Source: Cardiocondyla obscurior (Eukaryota; Arthropoda; Insecta; Hymenoptera; Formicidae). From it: a stretch of DNA of 64,000 nt. A program made the translations under genes and the position numbers. Where the stretch lies: assembly GCF_019399895.1 (NCBI RefSeq), contig NW_027228796.1, forward strand, positions 1 through 64,000. The letters are read 5' to 3'. The notes under the pieces are model-generated. The model was not told where the DNA came from, searched no databases, and saw only the letters and a program-made list of their open reading frames with translations. Below, piece after piece: positions 42,601-53,075 of this stretch (its first letter is position 1; every line of letters begins with the position of its first letter).

Positions 42601-43028
42601 GGAACGTGTTGGGACCGGACTTATCCCTGCCTACCATCATCGAGCTTGCGGTGTACGAGGACAACGTCTGGAGAGCCTTCATGGACTTCTGCAGTGCGGT
42701 CATGCGTCGCAAGACAGAAGCAGAGAGGGAAAGAGAGCGGCATCCACAGTCCGCTCCATCAAGAAGCAACGCGGGCGGCAATCATCGTGGGACTGGCCAA
42801 CCCTCGGCCACAACTTCCTGCATGACTCCCGCCCAGGCATTAACGCCACCTGCGAGTACGCGGGTCTTGAGATCAAGACCGCGCCCAAGAGCGCCCACCA
42901 GTCGGGCCATCGGTGGAAGAAGTCCGAGGAATAATCCTCCCTCTTCCCAGCCATCAGCCCAACCGGGCACTCACAACGTGTCCTTGAGCCCTTTGGCGTC
43001 TAGACCAAGGGCCAGGACACTAAGTTGA
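39678..43028 (+). CDS. ORF2 (endonuclease and reverse transcriptase) of element D
   Basis: 1116 residues, fully open. Endonuclease motifs: AEPNYVP, GTYLPP, GDFNAWS, SIIDLSW and LSDHRYI. RT motifs: RPICLLDEAGKLFERI, FGFRAGISTVNAI, IDVSNAFNSLPW, RGVPQGSVLGP and YADD (Y653), then LKYLGLILDHKW. C-terminal CHHCDDSIDDAQHTLEVC (CX2CX8HX4C). The tail beyond the CCHC is about 140 residues, longer than in B and rich in Pro, Arg and Ser. The start ATG follows the ORF1 TAA without overlap. Confidence 0.95.
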   Translation: MALRLIQANVGRSKGAQDLLLHTMAEQKMIFAVVAEPNYVPKNHPCWTGDELGSVALTWRWIPGTPSCAPIERGQRYVAARWGPTIIVGTYLPPSGTIEEYQKWLDDIAVCIRRVRNSPIIVAGDFNAWSTTWGSARTNARGRLVEAWAASMDLVLLNRGNTSTCVRPQGESIIDLSWASPAAARIVSGWKVSKDMEHLSDHRYILVSLAPLRSMSYRSREGRRWAVRKLDEDAFQASIAASLFASDLPQEEEDPEIQLQWVTETVTRACDMSMPRVKHRFRRSAYWWSDQIAALRRDAIRTSRKVTRSRDNQDRRAEALATYKEARKTLRTAIRKAKEESWTELIEALDDDPWGRAYKIVCKKLRPMAPPITEVLAPQFLKEVIGKLFPPDTREDGRVHLQSSDLDWNAALEITEEEFLHAAKRGLRGNTAPGPDGLTKAVWRLALKSIQGPIIQLFNSCLRHGAFPLPWKKAKLVLLRKQGKPEDSPSAYRPICLLDEAGKLFERIIVNRLVQHLSKEGTNFSRNQFGFRAGISTVNAITAVRNFTEEHTSQGGVVLATSIDVSNAFNSLPWEVIRAALSRHQVPQYLKDILGSYLHNRYFTFTDHNGKVQERSLQRGVPQGSVLGPFLWNIGYDAVFSSALPPHSKVVCYADDTLILSGGRDWTEARARGEIAASSVLRSVQKLGLYVAHEKTEAIVFSGKTGGPQPPPSSQILVGAARIQIAQNLKYLGLILDHKWSFGPHFKRIGERVREKSTSLRGILPNIGGPSSAARRLYANTVRSIALYAAPVWAEDLAACKKSQKNLEAAFHQVAIRTARAYRTVARPAAALLAGLPPVDITAAEYHRVYKDLQILKSRGITPTAGMKKRLRRRHRVITVGQWKDRLTGLHNFGQRTLSAILPVMEDWVDRCGWKGVTSFWTTQIITGHGCFSSYLHRIGKEASTACHHCDDSIDDAQHTLEVCPAWTEERQVLRNVLGPDLSLPTIIELAVYEDNVWRAFMDFCSAVMRRKTEAERERERHPQSAPSRSNAGGNHRGTGQPSATTSCMTPAQALTPPASTRVLRSRPRPRAPTSRAIGGRSPRNNPPSSQPSAQPGTHNVSLSPLASRPRARTLS

Positions 43029-43374
43029 CACAGTCGGGGAGGGACAACAACACCCCCCTCCCCGTAAGTAATAGACATTCCACGGAGAAGTCAAAAAGGA
43101 GATAAACTCCTCCGAATCAAGGAGTAGAGTAAGAGGCGACCCTAGCGAGAAAACAAACTCGCTAAGAAGAAGCATCCGCCGAGATGCAAGTGCGGAGGGG
43201 ACCGAGAAGTTATACTTCTGTGCATCCTCGGTCTCCCCTCAAGGAAAACGCACTGGGTCAGAGCCCCGACGGGTTTTAGTGGGTAGTGGGCAGGCCTCGA
43301 CTAGCGAGCCATAAGACCCGACCCCACATACCCCCAGAGAAAGGGGGATGCGTAAAGAGTGCATTTCCCGTCGT
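43029..43374 (+). ncRNA. 3' UTR of element D with conserved terminal fold
   Basis: Hairpins include GGGGAGGG/CCCCTCCCC (43036-43065), GCGAG/CTCGC (43145-43164) and CCGAG/CTCGG (43201-43232). The terminal fold closes with GTGGG (43279)/CCCAC (43323), has GGCCTCG/CGAGCC inside and CCCCC (43331)/GGGGG (43343) before the GTAAAGAGTGCATTTCCC tail. Confidence 0.75.
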
Positions 43375-43396
43375 AAAAAAAAAAAAAAAAAAAAAA

Positions 43397-43490
43397 GGTT
43401 AGGTTAGGTTAGGTTAGGTTAGGTTAGGTTAGGTTAGGTTAGGTTAGGTTAAATTAGGTTAGGTTAGGTTAGGTTAGGTTAGGTTAGGTT
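43397..43490 (+). repeat. (TTAGG)n after element D
   Basis: About 18 units, one of them disturbed (GGTTAAATTAGG near 43447). Ends at GGTT before the 1.63 kb unit copy 3. Confidence 0.97.
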
Positions 43491-45097
43491 ACTGAAGGGC
43501 ACCGGCCCACGCGCAACCCCACCTCCCTCGTGGTGAGTCGGTAACTGGGTACCCCCGGAGGCTGACGGGGCTCTGGCTTCGGGCGAAGTCCACACACCGG
43601 TGTGGAACTTCGGGCGGCGGATCGGAGGCAGTAGTAGGTTATAAGGCGGAGGTAACGGCAAAGTACTCTTCGGAGTATGGCCGGGGCTTTTAGTCCTAAA
43701 GCCGAAGCACGACTTGGCCGAAACTGTCTCTGCTGAAACTGCCACGCGGCGCTTAGAGCGCTGGCGAGGGAGCCACCTCCTGCATCGGGTGGACTGGTGG
43801 CGGAGGAACTTGTAGCTGCATGCAGTAAGTCCCAAAGCTATAAGTCTATACCCGTGACATTTTACCCCTCGGGGTAAATTGTCTTCGGGCACGGGTCGGC
43901 TGGGAGCTTCGGCGCCCTGGCAGCGTGACGGCTTCTGGCACGGCCCTGTCCGCTTAGGTAGCTTGGCTCCCGTTTGCAGGGAGCCTCGGGTAGGCGTAGG
44001 CATGACTCGGAATCCCGGTGCACCGAGTCAGCCATCGGGCGTTAGTTCTTCGGGTAGGAGGTTCCGCCACATGAGCCACGGCCATAGAGCGGAGCCAGAG
44101 GGGGGTTCGAGTCTGCCCCTCGATAATCCGCAGACTTCGCGTCGCGTTCGGGTTCGTGTACTTATTCGCCTAGTGCCCAGTGGCCAGAGCGAATTCAGGG
44201 AGTCGTGCCTGCTCCCTAAATCGCAGGCATCGTTTCTCGCGAGCGGAACACTGGCCGAAGGCTTTTGGCCCGAGGACTAAGACCGCTACAGGGGTCCCAT
44301 CCTCACCCTGGATAAATAACGGAGGATGGCTAGGGATTAGTTTACCCCTTGCATGAAAGGGGTCCGGGTAGGAGGACGCATTAATGTCGCGCGGCGCCGG
44401 GCGGCTCCTTCGGGAGTTAGGCTGGCAATGCGAGGCATCGAACCGTCCACTGTAGGGGTTATGTCTGCCCCTCAATAATTCCGCAGACATAGACTTCGGG
44501 TAGGGTGCATGTGATCTGACGGTCCGAGGACCTGAAGGTCACATGTGCAAACTGGGGTTCGCCTTCCCCCACGTATAAAAACACGGAGGCGGGACACGGG
44601 AAGGAGACGGTTCATGGCCGACTGTGATACGCCGCTTTGCGGGGGCATAAGTTCGGACATGAAACGTCGAACAGAGGTCCACTTACCCTCTGTATAATAA
44701 ATCGGAAGTGGGCGGGCCGGGGGTGGTTCGCACTTGGCGAAGCATCTCCGGGAATGGCGTGGCCATCAGTCCGGGGCGCGGTGTCCGTGATCGTCGGGAT
44801 TCAGCGATGTGGGTATCCCCTGGGGTCTCCCCCTCTCGCGCCCCCGAACGCACGCGGAGGGTGTCAGGCTCGTAAGGTTGGGCGGTTTACCGTTCCCTTC
44901 TGAAAAGAGCCGTGGCGAGAGTGGATACCGCGCCTTGGACTCTTGGTGTCCGTCTAGTGAGGGTCCACCTCCCCTCACTATAATCAATTCGGAGGCCGGT
45001 TATTAGTGGCCCGGCGCAGTTGGGGGGGGCACGGGATGTAGAGCCGCTGTAGTATGGTGGCAACGAGTGTCTGGGTGCTTGCACCCAACCTCAATTT
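43491..45097 (+). repeat. 1.63 kb GC-rich unit, copy 3
   Basis: Nearly full unit with small deletions, ending at the same CCTCAATTT as copies 1 and 2. Its 5' edge (ACTGAAGGGCACCGG) lacks most of P1, and the P1 partner is shortened to GAGTC, so the ribozyme-like fold is damaged here although P3, P4 and GCTGACGGGG remain. The six shared-loop hairpins are all present (first near 44108, last near 44970). Confidence 0.87.
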
Positions 45098-45752
45098 AAC
45101 CTCAGGGGCCACAGAGGCCGTCCCTTTATTAGGACGGTGTAGATCTGTGGTACGGGACTTGGCGGTCCCGAGGTGCCTGAGCCCGGCGACCACTTCGCCG
45201 AGAGGGTGGGTTTTATTCCCCCCAAGGTGGTAAGGGAAGGTAACCCGGAATGCAAATCCCGGCCGGCTGGGGTCGCAGGGGAATTGGTTTCCCGCCATGC
45301 CACCCGGGGTTGTAGGGGGCCTCCCGTTCAAGGAGAAGATCCCTTTCTGAGGCATTGCACGCGGGTGCTCCCGCAGCCGAGGTTAGGATTACCTCTACCC
45401 GTTTCCGGGCGTACGTGGTGCGTTCCTGGGGCGGGTACGAGTATACGCACGGAGTTGCACACCGGGGGTGTGACCCCACGGTCTCCGGGGGCGTAGGGTG
45501 TTCCGGCCTGTTGGCTGGGCACCCCAGGGATGACGTAGGGGGTGTTCCGGGCCGCTCGGAAGTCTCCGAGGTGGGCCTGGTCACCCCGGGGAGGTTTTGA
45601 CCGCCACGGGGCCGCTCGGACGTATTCCGAGGCGGGGCTCGTGGTGTGTCTCGTTAGGTAGGAGTTTTCGGCTAGATCGGGGTCGTTAGGCGGGCACCCA
45701 ACCGGTCTAGGGAGTTAACCCCAAACAAATCGTTCATTGATTATTATGGGTA

Positions 45753-48632
45753 ATGTCTAATTACGGAAAAGGAGACCTACCGTCCCAGGGGATTCGGACC
45801 CTCAGGGACCGGCGTGGGGGGGGTACCGTCCCGGCTCCCCCTATGTCGTCATCGCACGACGGGCTAACAGCCACTTGCACCGCAGGGGTGGTTGCAGAAA
45901 ATATGCCTGCGACGAATGCAGCTTTATCCACAAACAGTGGAGTTATTAGTGATCGCGCTCCCTTCACAAGCGACACTGAGGGCGAGTTTCTCAAGCTCCC
46001 GCAGATTGTCGATATGAAGACAGTGAAGCAAGCGAACAAGACGCGACAGGGCTCAAAAACCAAGAAGATGATTGGGCCAAAAAACTAAACAGCCGTCAAA
46101 CCAAACGGTTCCATTTGGCTGTATTAGGCCCATCGATGGATCTCCGCCGCCACCACCACGCGAGTCGGACACAGCCGAAGCTGGCGTTTCTGCTACTCCG
46201 GCAGTTACTGAAGAGGACGAAGGCAGATTCTCCCGTTGGTCGTCGGACTTGGAGATTTTCGACTACGAAGAAGGACCACTTGGTACGGATTCCTCCAACG
46301 CCTCCATTAGGACTAACGCGTCTGGCGCTGCCAAACGCACCCGTAGGCAGACTGAGAGGCAAACCAAGCGCAAGACGACTCGGACGCAAGTTATATCTTC
46401 TTCTCGGACGCAAGTTATATCTTCTTCTGAAGATGATCTTCTGGTAGTGGACTCTCTTAATCGAGAGGGCCGAAAAGACAAACGTGGTCGCCCAATTGTC
46501 ACGGGAAAAGGCGTAGAAATTCGCGCCATTCAAGAAAAGAAGATGGAACTGAAATCTCTTGAGGAAGAGATTCAAGTTATGAAGAAGATTGCCGAAGGCG
46601 GATATGACCCGGCAAGTTTTCGAGGTAAAAAACGTACCGAGATGACTGAGAGACTTGAAGAAGAGTCGGCGGACATGCCCATCCGGGCCTTAGTCACCGA
46701 CATTTTGCAATCTGCGAAAAAAGTAGAAGAAGTTGCACTCAAATCAAGCAACCTCAAAGGCGGATTCATCCGATCATTAAGAGAATCGGCGCTAAAAATA
46801 GAGGTCGGGATCGATGCCATCTCTAAAAAGGCTCTCCCGTCAGAAAACACGGACGCGCAAGAAGTCGAACACTTAAGATCGGAAGTACATAGGCTTAAGG
46901 AAGAACTGCGAAGATCTAAAGAAGCAGCCATCATGCCTCCTCCACCGCCACCTCCTTCTGTGTGCGGAGGAGACGAAGACATCGTAGAACAACCTATGGA
47001 CGTGGACTCTACACCCGATCCTCCACCTCCATCTGTGATTCTTCCTCCTAGGGAAGAATGGCCACCGGCTGTTAGGCCAGCAATACAAGGGAAGAGTCGG
47101 GTCTTGACGGATGACGAAGAAGTAATACCGAAAAGGAGCAATCCTTCTCGTTCTTCTCGCTGTAAACAAACAGACAAGGATGTGGAAAGTATCATCGACA
47201 TGAAGCTTACAGTTTTCGCTAAAACTATGAGAATGCAGATGCAGGAGATGTTTGCCTCATTCAAAGAACAAATGATCTCCCTTATTTCTTCGGACAGAGC
47301 ACTAACAAGCGCTCCTGTTGAATCCATCACCAAAAGTGGAACTACAGGCTGCTCTATTCCTGAAAAAGAAAAAAGAAAGGTAAGCGCATCAAGAAAACGG
47401 GACGTTAGTACATCAAGTAAACGAGGAGGTAGCACATCGAATAGACGGGAGACTAGTTTATCCAAAAGGATAAATTGAAGGGTCAAAGGCTGTAACTTCT
47501 GACCCTCCTTCATCAACATCAAGTAAACCACAGTCTTCAAACAACAAGACAAGTGGCGAGAATCGGAGTCAACCTGCGGAAGCACAGTGGACGCAAGTTC
47601 TTGGTAGGAAAGCCGCCAAGCAAACGAGACAGGCAACAAAGGCTGTTGTCCCTACTTCAGTCCCCGGAACTTTAAATAAAATAGTTTCTGGCGGCAAAAA
47701 GGCAGGGAAAATAATAAAAGGCGACACAGCCTATTTCTGCGTCCTCTTCAAAGAAGAATAGAAAAGGAATAGAAGACGCATCCCTAAGTCTTCAGCGGTG
47801 GTTTTGTCTTGTCCGAAAAAGATATGCCTAAGATCTTGACCGAGGCAAAACAAAAATTAAGTTAGCAGACGTAGGGATTGAGGATAAAGTGAAGACTCGT
47901 TTTACCGCAACCGGGGCTTTATTGTTTGAAGTCTCGGGTGAAAATAGTTCTACTCAGGCAGATGCCTTTGCGGCTCGTTTGGAAGATTTACTACGCGACA
48001 GAGAAGGTGTTCGCGTGGATCGCCCAATCAAGAAAGCAGAGATTCGAGTACGTGGCTTGGAGCCATCGTTAACTGTATCAGAGGTTGTGAGCGCCGTAGC
48101 TAGAAAAGGAGAATGTTTAGACTCCGAGATACAGGCCGGCGATATAAGATGTTTTCCTGGAGGCCTAGGAAGTCTATGGCTAAGAGTCCCGCTCGTGGCG
48201 GCTAAAAAAGCTACGAATAAAGGCACCTTAGACATAGGATGGACGCGGGTTAAAATAGACTTATTAGAGGCACGTCCTCTTAGATGTTTTAAGTGCCTAC
48301 AAAAAGGGCACGTAGCTAGTAGATGTCCGGAAACCGACGATAGGTCAAATAGATGCTACAGGTGCGGAGGGAAAGATCATTTCGCCAAAGAGTGTAGAGC
48401 GCCACCTAAGTGTCCAATCTGTTCAGACTTGAACAGAAAATCAAATCATGTACTGGGCAGCTCACAATGTACGACGCAAGTACGAAGAGGTAAGAGAGAC
48501 GCAACAGAGGAGAGCAATGTAAATCCTCCTCCTCTCCCGCAGCGTACTAAAAAGCCTTTCGTTAGCAAACAGACTGACGATAGAAGGATGGAAGTGGATC
48601 CCCCGGAGGAGGGGCAAGCGGGATACATGTAA
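45753..48632 (+). pseudogene. ORF1 of element F, several frameshifts
   Basis: It starts MSNYGKGDLPSQGIRTLRDR. The frame shifts at an A-run near 46078-46084, continues open to 47478, is broken more than once between about 47460 and 47890, and is open again to 48632. The last part carries RFTATGALLFEVSGE and three knuckles: CFKCLQKGHVASRC, CYRCGGKDHFAKEC and CPIC-X8-H-X6-C. A duplicated RTQVISSS occurs near 46385-46430. The stop abuts ORF2 as TAAATG. Several breaks lie beside short homopolymers, so some could be sequencing errors, but the 47460-47890 stretch looks truly decayed. Confidence 0.88.
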
Positions 48633-51600
48633 ATGGCCCTACGCCTGATACAAGCAAATGTCGGGCGCTCCCGCGGCGCTCAGGACTTGCTCCTACAAAC
48701 TATGGCGGAGCATAAATTTATATTTGCGGTGATCGCTGAACCAAGCAATATCCCCCAAGAACATCCTTGCTGGACCGGTGATGAACTTCAATCAGTGGCC
48801 ATCACATGGAGATGGAAACCAGGTCTTCCTCCATGCGCCCCCCTGAAGAGTGGGCAACACTTTGTCGCAGCAAAATGGGGATCAATTGTGGTCATCGGAG
48901 TCTATCTTCCGCCTTCCTGTACTTTAGTTGAGTTCGAACAATGGCTGGATGATATAAGTATTTATATTAGATATTTACATGGCGTACCGATTATAGTCGC
49001 AGGCGATTTCAACGCTTGGAGTCAAAGTTGGGGCTCTTTGCGCACAAATGGCAAAGGCAACATAGTTGAAAGATGGGCCGCGAGTCTTGACTTAATTCTA
49101 CTAAACAGAGGAAGTACGTCAACGTGTGTCCGTCCGCAGGGAGAGTCAATAATTGACTTGACCTGGGCCTCCCCTGCGGCGGCACAGATGGTATCAAGCT
49201 GGAAGGTATCCAGTGATTTAGAACATCTTTCAGATCACAGATACATCTTGGTGTATCTAAACCTTCCTTCTCACCGTGCCCGAGTTCAAGAACGCAGATG
49301 GGCAGTTCGTAAAGTGGACGAAGATGCCTTCAGGGCCTCTGTTGCGGCTTCTCTTTTCACCAAAGAAAGCGCAAACACTGCGGATGACGACGACAGCCCG
49401 GAAGTACAACTCCAGTGGATCATCGACACTATTACGCAGGCTTGTGACGCATCAATGCCACGAGTACGGCGTAAACTTAGGAGATCTATGTACTGGTGGA
49501 CGGACCACATCGCATCATTACGTCAAGATGTAATTAGAGCAAGCAGAAAAGTTACCCGCAGCAGGAATAATCAAGCCAGAAGAATCGAAGCTTTAGCGGA
49601 GTACAAAGAGGTGAGAAAAACTCTTCGGGTCGAAATCAAGAAGGCCAAAGAGAAGTCCTGGAGCGAACTCATACAGGACTTAGATGAAGATCCGTGGGGC
49701 CGAGCATACAGAATAGTCTGTAAAAAGCTCAAACCAATGGCTCCACCGATCACTGAAACGTTAGATTCGCGATTCTTGGTGGAGGTGATAAATACACTTT
49801 TCCCACTGGACGATCGCGAGGATAATAGAAGTAGTCGAGACGGAGGTGACGCAGAATCTGATTGGAACGCGGACTTAAACATCAGTGAAGAGGAATTCAT
49901 ATGTGCGGCAAAAAGAGGCCTTAGAGGAAATACGGCCCCAGGACCAGACGGCCTTACAAAAGGCATATGGAAGCTGGCCTTAAAGGATCTGCAGGGACAT
50001 ATGACTCAACTGTTTAACAGTTGTCTGCAACGAGGTGTCTTTCCGTCTACATGGAAGAAGGCTAAGTTAGTCTTATTGAGAAAGAAAGGTAAAGCGGAAG
50101 ATTCTCCTTCGGCATATCGTCCCATATGCCTGTTAGACGAGGCAGGAAAACTCCTTGAGAGAATACTTGTAAATCGCCTCGCCCAACATCTCAAGAGTGG
50201 AGACTTTGACATAAGTCGCGCGCAATACGGTTTCAGAACCGGTATGTCTACCGTAAATGCGATCATACGGATTAGGGAGTTCTCGGATGAATATACTTCC
50301 CAGGGGGGAGTTGCGTTGGCTACATCCATAGACGTATCCAATGCATTTAACTCCCTCCCTTGGGAAAGTATTAGAACGGCTTTCAATCGTCATCGAGTTC
50401 CTAGATATTTAGCTAGTATATTACACAGTTACTTATCAGATAGGTGGATTATGTACAAGGATCAGGAAGGTAGCATGCAAGAGAGAAAGATACAGCGAGG
50501 CGTGCCTCAAGGTTCTGTCCTTGGGCCATGTCTGTGGAACTTAGGATATGACATAGTACTTTCCTCTGCGCTTCCGCCCCATAGTAATGTCGTTTGCTAC
50601 GCAGACGACACTTTAATTTTATCCGGGGGCAAGGATTGGAGAGAGGCGCGAACTAGGAACGAGATAGCGGTAGACTCAGTTCTTAAGTCTATAGGTAGTT
50701 TAGGTCTGCATGTAGCCTCAGAGAAGACGGAAGTAATAGTCTTTTCCGGAAAGTCAGGAGGTCTTCAACCTCCTCTTAACACAAGAATTATGATAGGTTC
50801 ATCGGTGGTACAGATAGATAGAAAACTTAAGTACTTAGGATTATTGCTGGATCACAGATGGTCTTTTAGCCTTCATTTTAAGGAAATTGCGCGTAAGGTT
50901 AAAGAGAAGTCCCATTCTCTACGAGGTATATTACCTAACTTAGGAGGCCCCAGCGCTGCAGCGAGGCGTTTATACGCCAACACTATTAGAGCCATCGCGC
51001 TGTACGCAGCGCCCGTATGGGCCAAGGACTTGGCCATTAACAAGAATGGCCAAAAAGAGTTAGAGGTCGCCTTTCATCTAGTGGCGACAAGAACAGCCAG
51101 GTTATATCGAACCGTGGCTAGACCTGCGGCGGCATTAATTGCATGTCTCCCGCCGGTAGACATTACGGCGATTGAATTTCTCAACACCTTCCAGAGCTTC
51201 CAGATTTTGAAGACTAGAGGAATCGTGCCTACTGCGGCCCAAAAAACTCGCATCAGACAGAGGCACAGGAAGATCACCATCGAAGAGTGGAAGAGTAGGC
51301 TCGCCAGTTCATCAAACTACGGCCAGCGTACTTTATCAGCGATAGTTCCAGTCATCAATGACTGGATGGATCGACAAGGTTGGAAAGGAGTGTTGTCCTT
51401 TTGGACATCCCAAATTATCACCGGGCATGGCTGTTTTGCCTCCTACCTTCATAGGATAGGAAAGGAGACATCGGCAATCTGTCATCACTGCGATGATGAT
51501 GCAGTAGATCACGCCCAACACACTTTAGCAGTGTGTCCAGCCTGGGCAGTAGAGCGACAAGCGCTCATCGACGTTGCAGGACAAGATCTATCCCTGCCAA

Positions 51601-51878
51601 GTATTATGAAGAATGCTGTAGAAAGTGAAGAAGTATGGTTGGCGTTCATGCAATTTTGCAACGCCGTCATGCAACAAAGAAGACAGCGAAAGGAAAGGGA
51701 GCATCAAGCTCAGGCTATTGACGCCCCTGTTAGAAGGCGAAATAGAGGCAGAACACAGGACCATCATGCCTCAGTGCAAGCTGCACAAACAAGTACAAGG
51801 GTCTTAAGACCAAGACCCACCACAGGAGGTCTCTCGAGACACTCCTCTTCAGTGTCCCCTTCAAGGACACAGAGATGA
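48633..51878 (+). CDS. ORF2 (endonuclease and reverse transcriptase) of element F
   Basis: 1081 residues, fully open. Endonuclease motifs: AEPSNIP, GVYLPP, GDFNAWSQSW, SIIDLTW and LSDHRYI. RT motifs: RPICLLDEAGKLLERI, YGFRTGMSTVNAI, IDVSNAFNSLPW, RGVPQGSVLGP and YADD (Y656), then LKYLGLLLDHRW. The C-terminal motif has one extra residue: C-X2-C-X9-H-X4-C (CHHCDDDAVDHAQHTLAVC). An open ORF2 next to a decayed ORF1 suggests recent loss of ORF1, or purifying selection on ORF2 until recently. Confidence 0.95.
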   Translation: MALRLIQANVGRSRGAQDLLLQTMAEHKFIFAVIAEPSNIPQEHPCWTGDELQSVAITWRWKPGLPPCAPLKSGQHFVAAKWGSIVVIGVYLPPSCTLVEFEQWLDDISIYIRYLHGVPIIVAGDFNAWSQSWGSLRTNGKGNIVERWAASLDLILLNRGSTSTCVRPQGESIIDLTWASPAAAQMVSSWKVSSDLEHLSDHRYILVYLNLPSHRARVQERRWAVRKVDEDAFRASVAASLFTKESANTADDDDSPEVQLQWIIDTITQACDASMPRVRRKLRRSMYWWTDHIASLRQDVIRASRKVTRSRNNQARRIEALAEYKEVRKTLRVEIKKAKEKSWSELIQDLDEDPWGRAYRIVCKKLKPMAPPITETLDSRFLVEVINTLFPLDDREDNRSSRDGGDAESDWNADLNISEEEFICAAKRGLRGNTAPGPDGLTKGIWKLALKDLQGHMTQLFNSCLQRGVFPSTWKKAKLVLLRKKGKAEDSPSAYRPICLLDEAGKLLERILVNRLAQHLKSGDFDISRAQYGFRTGMSTVNAIIRIREFSDEYTSQGGVALATSIDVSNAFNSLPWESIRTAFNRHRVPRYLASILHSYLSDRWIMYKDQEGSMQERKIQRGVPQGSVLGPCLWNLGYDIVLSSALPPHSNVVCYADDTLILSGGKDWREARTRNEIAVDSVLKSIGSLGLHVASEKTEVIVFSGKSGGLQPPLNTRIMIGSSVVQIDRKLKYLGLLLDHRWSFSLHFKEIARKVKEKSHSLRGILPNLGGPSAAARRLYANTIRAIALYAAPVWAKDLAINKNGQKELEVAFHLVATRTARLYRTVARPAAALIACLPPVDITAIEFLNTFQSFQILKTRGIVPTAAQKTRIRQRHRKITIEEWKSRLASSSNYGQRTLSAIVPVINDWMDRQGWKGVLSFWTSQIITGHGCFASYLHRIGKETSAICHHCDDDAVDHAQHTLAVCPAWAVERQALIDVAGQDLSLPSIMKNAVESEEVWLAFMQFCNAVMQQRRQRKEREHQAQAIDAPVRRRNRGRTQDHHASVQAAQTSTRVLRPRPTTGGLSRHSSSVSPSRTQR

Positions 51879-52231
51879 CCAACGCGGGGAGGGACTAGTA
51901 CTCCTCCCTCCCCGTAGTTTCACAGGACACCTTAAAGAAGAAGCCTAAAGAAGATATACTCCTTCGAAGAAGTCGAGTCAACGACACAAGTACGGCAAGA
52001 TAATGCCTAGAAGTAGAGTCCGTATCAACGGCGGACTTAGTGCGGAAGAGAGGGACGAGATGAAATGCTCCGCAAACCCTCGCCTCTCTTCAGAGTCAAG
52101 CGCACTGGGCAAGAGCCCCGACGGGTTTTAGTGGGTAGTGGGCAGGCCTCGAATAGCGAGCCATAAGACCCGACCCCCACATACCCCCCCAGAGAAAGGG
52201 GGGGATGCGTAAAGAGTGCATTTCCCGTCGT
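51879..52231 (+). ncRNA. 3' UTR of element F with conserved terminal fold
   Basis: The first 200 bases differ from D, but GGGGAGGG/CCTCCCC (51898-51914) recurs. The last ~130 bases are almost identical to D: closing stem GTGGG (52131)/CCCAC (52176), inner GGCCTCG/CGAGCC and a CCCC/GGGG hairpin. Confidence 0.75.
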
Positions 52232-52258
52232 AAAAAAAAAAAAAAAAAAAAAAAAAAA

Positions 52259-52282
52259 GGTTAGGTTAGGTTAGGTTAGGTT
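52259..52282 (+). repeat. TTAGG spacer between elements F and G
   Basis: Nearly five telomeric units from GGTTA after poly(A) to GGTT before element G. Confidence 0.97.
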
Positions 52283-53075
52283 GGGCGTTCCCGAGGGTTC
52301 CTGAGCCCGGCGACCACTTCGCCGAGAGGGTGGGTATTATTCCCCCCAAGGTGGTAAGGGATGGCGACCCGGAATACAAACGCCCGGCTTGTCAGGGTCG
52401 TGAGGGGAGGTCTTCTGACTTCCTCCTGGCAACCTCAGGGGCCACAGAGGCCGTCCCTTTATTAGGACGGTGTAGATCTGTGGTACGGGACTTGGCGGTC
52501 CCGAGGTGCCTGAGCCCGGCGACCACTTCGCCGAGAGGGTGGGTTTTATTCCCCCCAAGGTGGTAAGGGAAGGTAACCCGGAATGCAAATCCCGGCCGGC
52601 TGGGGCCGCAGGGGAATTGGTTTCCCCGCCATGCCACCCGGGGGGGGTTGGGTAGGGGGCCTCCCGTTCAAGGGGAGAAGATCCCTTTCTGAGGCATTGC
52701 ACGCGGGTGCTCCCGCAGCCGAGGTTAGGGATTACCTCTACCCGTTTCCGGGGCGTACGTGGTGCGTTCCTGGGGCGGGTACGAGTATACGCACCGGAGC
52801 TGCACACCGGGGGTGTGACCCCACGGTCTCCGGGGGCGTAGGGTGTTCCGGCCTTCAGGCTGGGCACCCCAGGGAAGACGTAGGGGGTGTTCCGGGCCGC
52901 TCGGACGTATTCCGAGGCGGGGCCGGTCACCCCGAGGAGGTTCGACCGCCACAGGGCTCGTGGCGCGTCGCTGGAAAGAAGAAGGAGGCGGCTAGGTCGG
53001 AGTCGACAGGGCGGGCACCCAATCGGCCTAAGGGAGAAAACCCCAACCAAATCAACACAAGGAAATTCATGGGTT

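Larger units (their letters stand above)
35794..43396 (+). mobile_element. Element D: SART-like element with frameshifted ORF1
   Basis: Complete from the 5' ribozyme-like fold to a 22-base poly(A) (43375-43396) followed by GGTTAGG. The 5' UTR is nearly identical to that of B, while the proteins and most of the 3' UTR belong to the D/F subfamily. Upstream it is fused to two 1.63 kb units rather than to TTAGG. Confidence 0.95.
45098..52258 (+). mobile_element. Element F: SART-like element, 5'-truncated, ORF1 broken, ORF2 intact
   Basis: Starts at 45098 exactly where the second 5' UTR monomer starts in B and D (AACCTCAGGGG), joined to the 3' end of the 1.63 kb unit. It ends with a 27-base poly(A) (52232-52258) and GGTTAGG. 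It belongs with D by protein and 3' end sequence. Confidence 0.95.
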